Source of the DNA: Mobilitalea sp.
Lineage (GTDB): Bacteria; Bacillota_A; Clostridia; Lachnospirales; Lachnospiraceae
NCBI GenBank assembly: GCA_029974875.1
Contig: JARKQP010000023.1
Location: 1 to 35,377, forward strand
Direction of reading: 5' to 3'
Length of the DNA: 35,377 nucleotides
The position numbers and the translations under genes were made by a program. Under the pieces are notes generated by a model. It was not told the DNA's origin. It was given only the letters and a program-made list of their open reading frames with translations, and searched no databases. Position 1 is the first letter of the stretch. Each line of letters opens with the position of its first letter. This document shows positions 34,819-35,377 of this stretch, in pieces.

Positions 34819-34873
34819 ATCTTCACTCCTCTATTGAATTTTCCCATGTCTCATAGGGCTTAAAAATAAATAT

Positions 34874-34885
34874 TGTATCGATACA
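34874..34885. promoter_or_regulatory. extra dyad TGTATCGATACA
   Basis: A perfect 12-bp palindrome in the 5' untranslated region of the repressor gene, 56 bp before the ATG. A TACTGCCAGTA dyad at 34897-34907 lies next to it over the -10. Possible further binding sites. Confidence 0.4.
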
Positions 34886-34903
34886 TTTATTTACCATACT
34901 GCC

Positions 34904-34954
34904 AGTATAAAGCCTTTGTTGACAAATGTCAATATACAAGTTGACGTTTGTCAA
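34904..34954 (-). promoter_or_regulatory. promoter and tandem operators of the BlaI-M56-LCP operon
   Basis: On the minus strand TTGACA (34927-34932), 17-bp spacer, TATACT (34904-34909): a near-consensus sigma-A promoter. The -35 lies inside the dyad TTGACAAATGTCAA (34919-34932); a second dyad, TTGACGTTTGTCAA (34941-34954), is centred 22 bp upstream, two helical turns. Repressor on either site would block the promoter, the expected BlaI arrangement. Confidence 0.75.
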
Positions 34955-35377
34955 CAAAATTAAATTTACATTCACCAATCAGATATTCTTTTGACTGCCT
35001 GTCCCCTTTTCTTCTTTAAATATATACCTTCTAAAAACTACAGCTCAGCTTCTCGTCCTATAAACATACCGTACACCTCTTTATTCAAATCACGATTTAC
35101 TAAATTACGATTTGATATTATTATAACCTCTTTATAAAGAAATCTAGCCGTGTCCTAATATCCTAATCATTCACGCCATTCTTACGGGATTTTAGTATTC
35201 CCTCTCATTATCTCAGCTATTTCTCCATTTTCTTTTCAAATAAATTGACATAACTCTCTATACATTGTAAACTTAGAATAACGATAAGAAGTACTATTAC
35301 TTCTTTTCAATACAGGCATGTCCCCTGTCCCACGCCAGTCAGCGGAGGCAAAGGACAATTAAACAAGCTGTATCAAG
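34955..35377. other. AT-rich non-coding end of the window
   Basis: No gene with start, ribosome site and length is visible on either strand. There is a near-repeat AAATCACGATTT/AAATTACGATTT around 35088-35114 and a hairpin GAAGTACTATTACTTC near 35289. The next gene must start beyond the window. Confidence 0.5.

Overview
The window looks like chromosomal DNA of a low-to-mid GC, Gram-positive gut-type Clostridia, most likely Lachnospiraceae. The reasons are strong AGGAGG-type ribosome sites with some TTG starts, multi-domain sugar ABC loci, a chromosomal vanG-type cluster and a BlaI/M56 regulatory pair. No rRNA, tRNA, phage, plasmid or CRISPR feature was seen. Identifications rest on motif and remembered family resemblance; no database search was run.

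Region 1 (1-7.9 kb, minus strand): a MITE-like palindrome, a TraB-family membrane protein and an alpha/beta hydrolase, then a complete vanG-type glycopeptide resistance cluster in the order vanR-vanS-vanG-vanXY-vanT. The racemase is the soluble catalytic part only; the usual VanT membrane domain is missing. Two VanR-box-like direct repeats overlap the vanS stop codon, and a hairpin lies in the leader ahead of vanG.

Region 2 (7.8-10 kb): an MFS transporter and a small coiled-coil protein, flanked by decayed pieces of each other (an MFS fragment at 7862-7912 and a coiled-coil 3' fragment at 9820-9909). These are traces of a local duplication followed by deletion.

Region 3 (10-20.2 kb): a sugar operon on the minus strand: binding protein, two permeases, a DUF5107/TPR protein, a sugar-1-phosphate nucleotidyltransferase with an in-frame minisatellite, a NahK-like kinase and GalE. 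A divergent AraC-type regulator sits upstream. The kinase, nucleotidyltransferase and epimerase form a Leloir-like route for N-acetylhexosamine or galactose; the phosphorylase or glycosidase that would feed it is not in the window. A second MITE-like element with a 5-bp target duplication separates the binding-protein gene from the permease genes.

Region 4 (20.2-26 kb, minus strand): an MBL-fold hydrolase, a ROK regulator broken by one in-frame stop, a ChbG/YdjC deacetylase, an esterase with an internal deletion, a GPH-type sugar symporter and an EstA-like esterase. This looks like an acetylated-glycan locus that is decaying.

Region 5 (26.2-28.4 kb): a 5'-truncated ATP-binding/HTH gene, a MarR-GNAT pair and a flavodoxin-like 3' remnant.

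Region 6 (28.4-32.3 kb, plus strand): an OmpR-type response regulator, a histidine kinase and a two-gene DrrAB-like ABC exporter. Both promoters carry TTTA repeats spaced 11 bp at the same distance from the -10 box, which suggests the regulator controls itself and the exporter.

Region 7 (32.3-35.4 kb, minus strand): a BlaI-type repressor and a BlaR1-like M56 protease whose extracellular sensor is an LCP (LytR-CpsA-Psr) domain instead of a penicillin-binding domain. Tandem dyad operators cover the -35 box. This is the most unusual system in the window: a cell-envelope sensor in which a glycopolymer-ligase fold appears to be wired to a proteolytic derepression switch.
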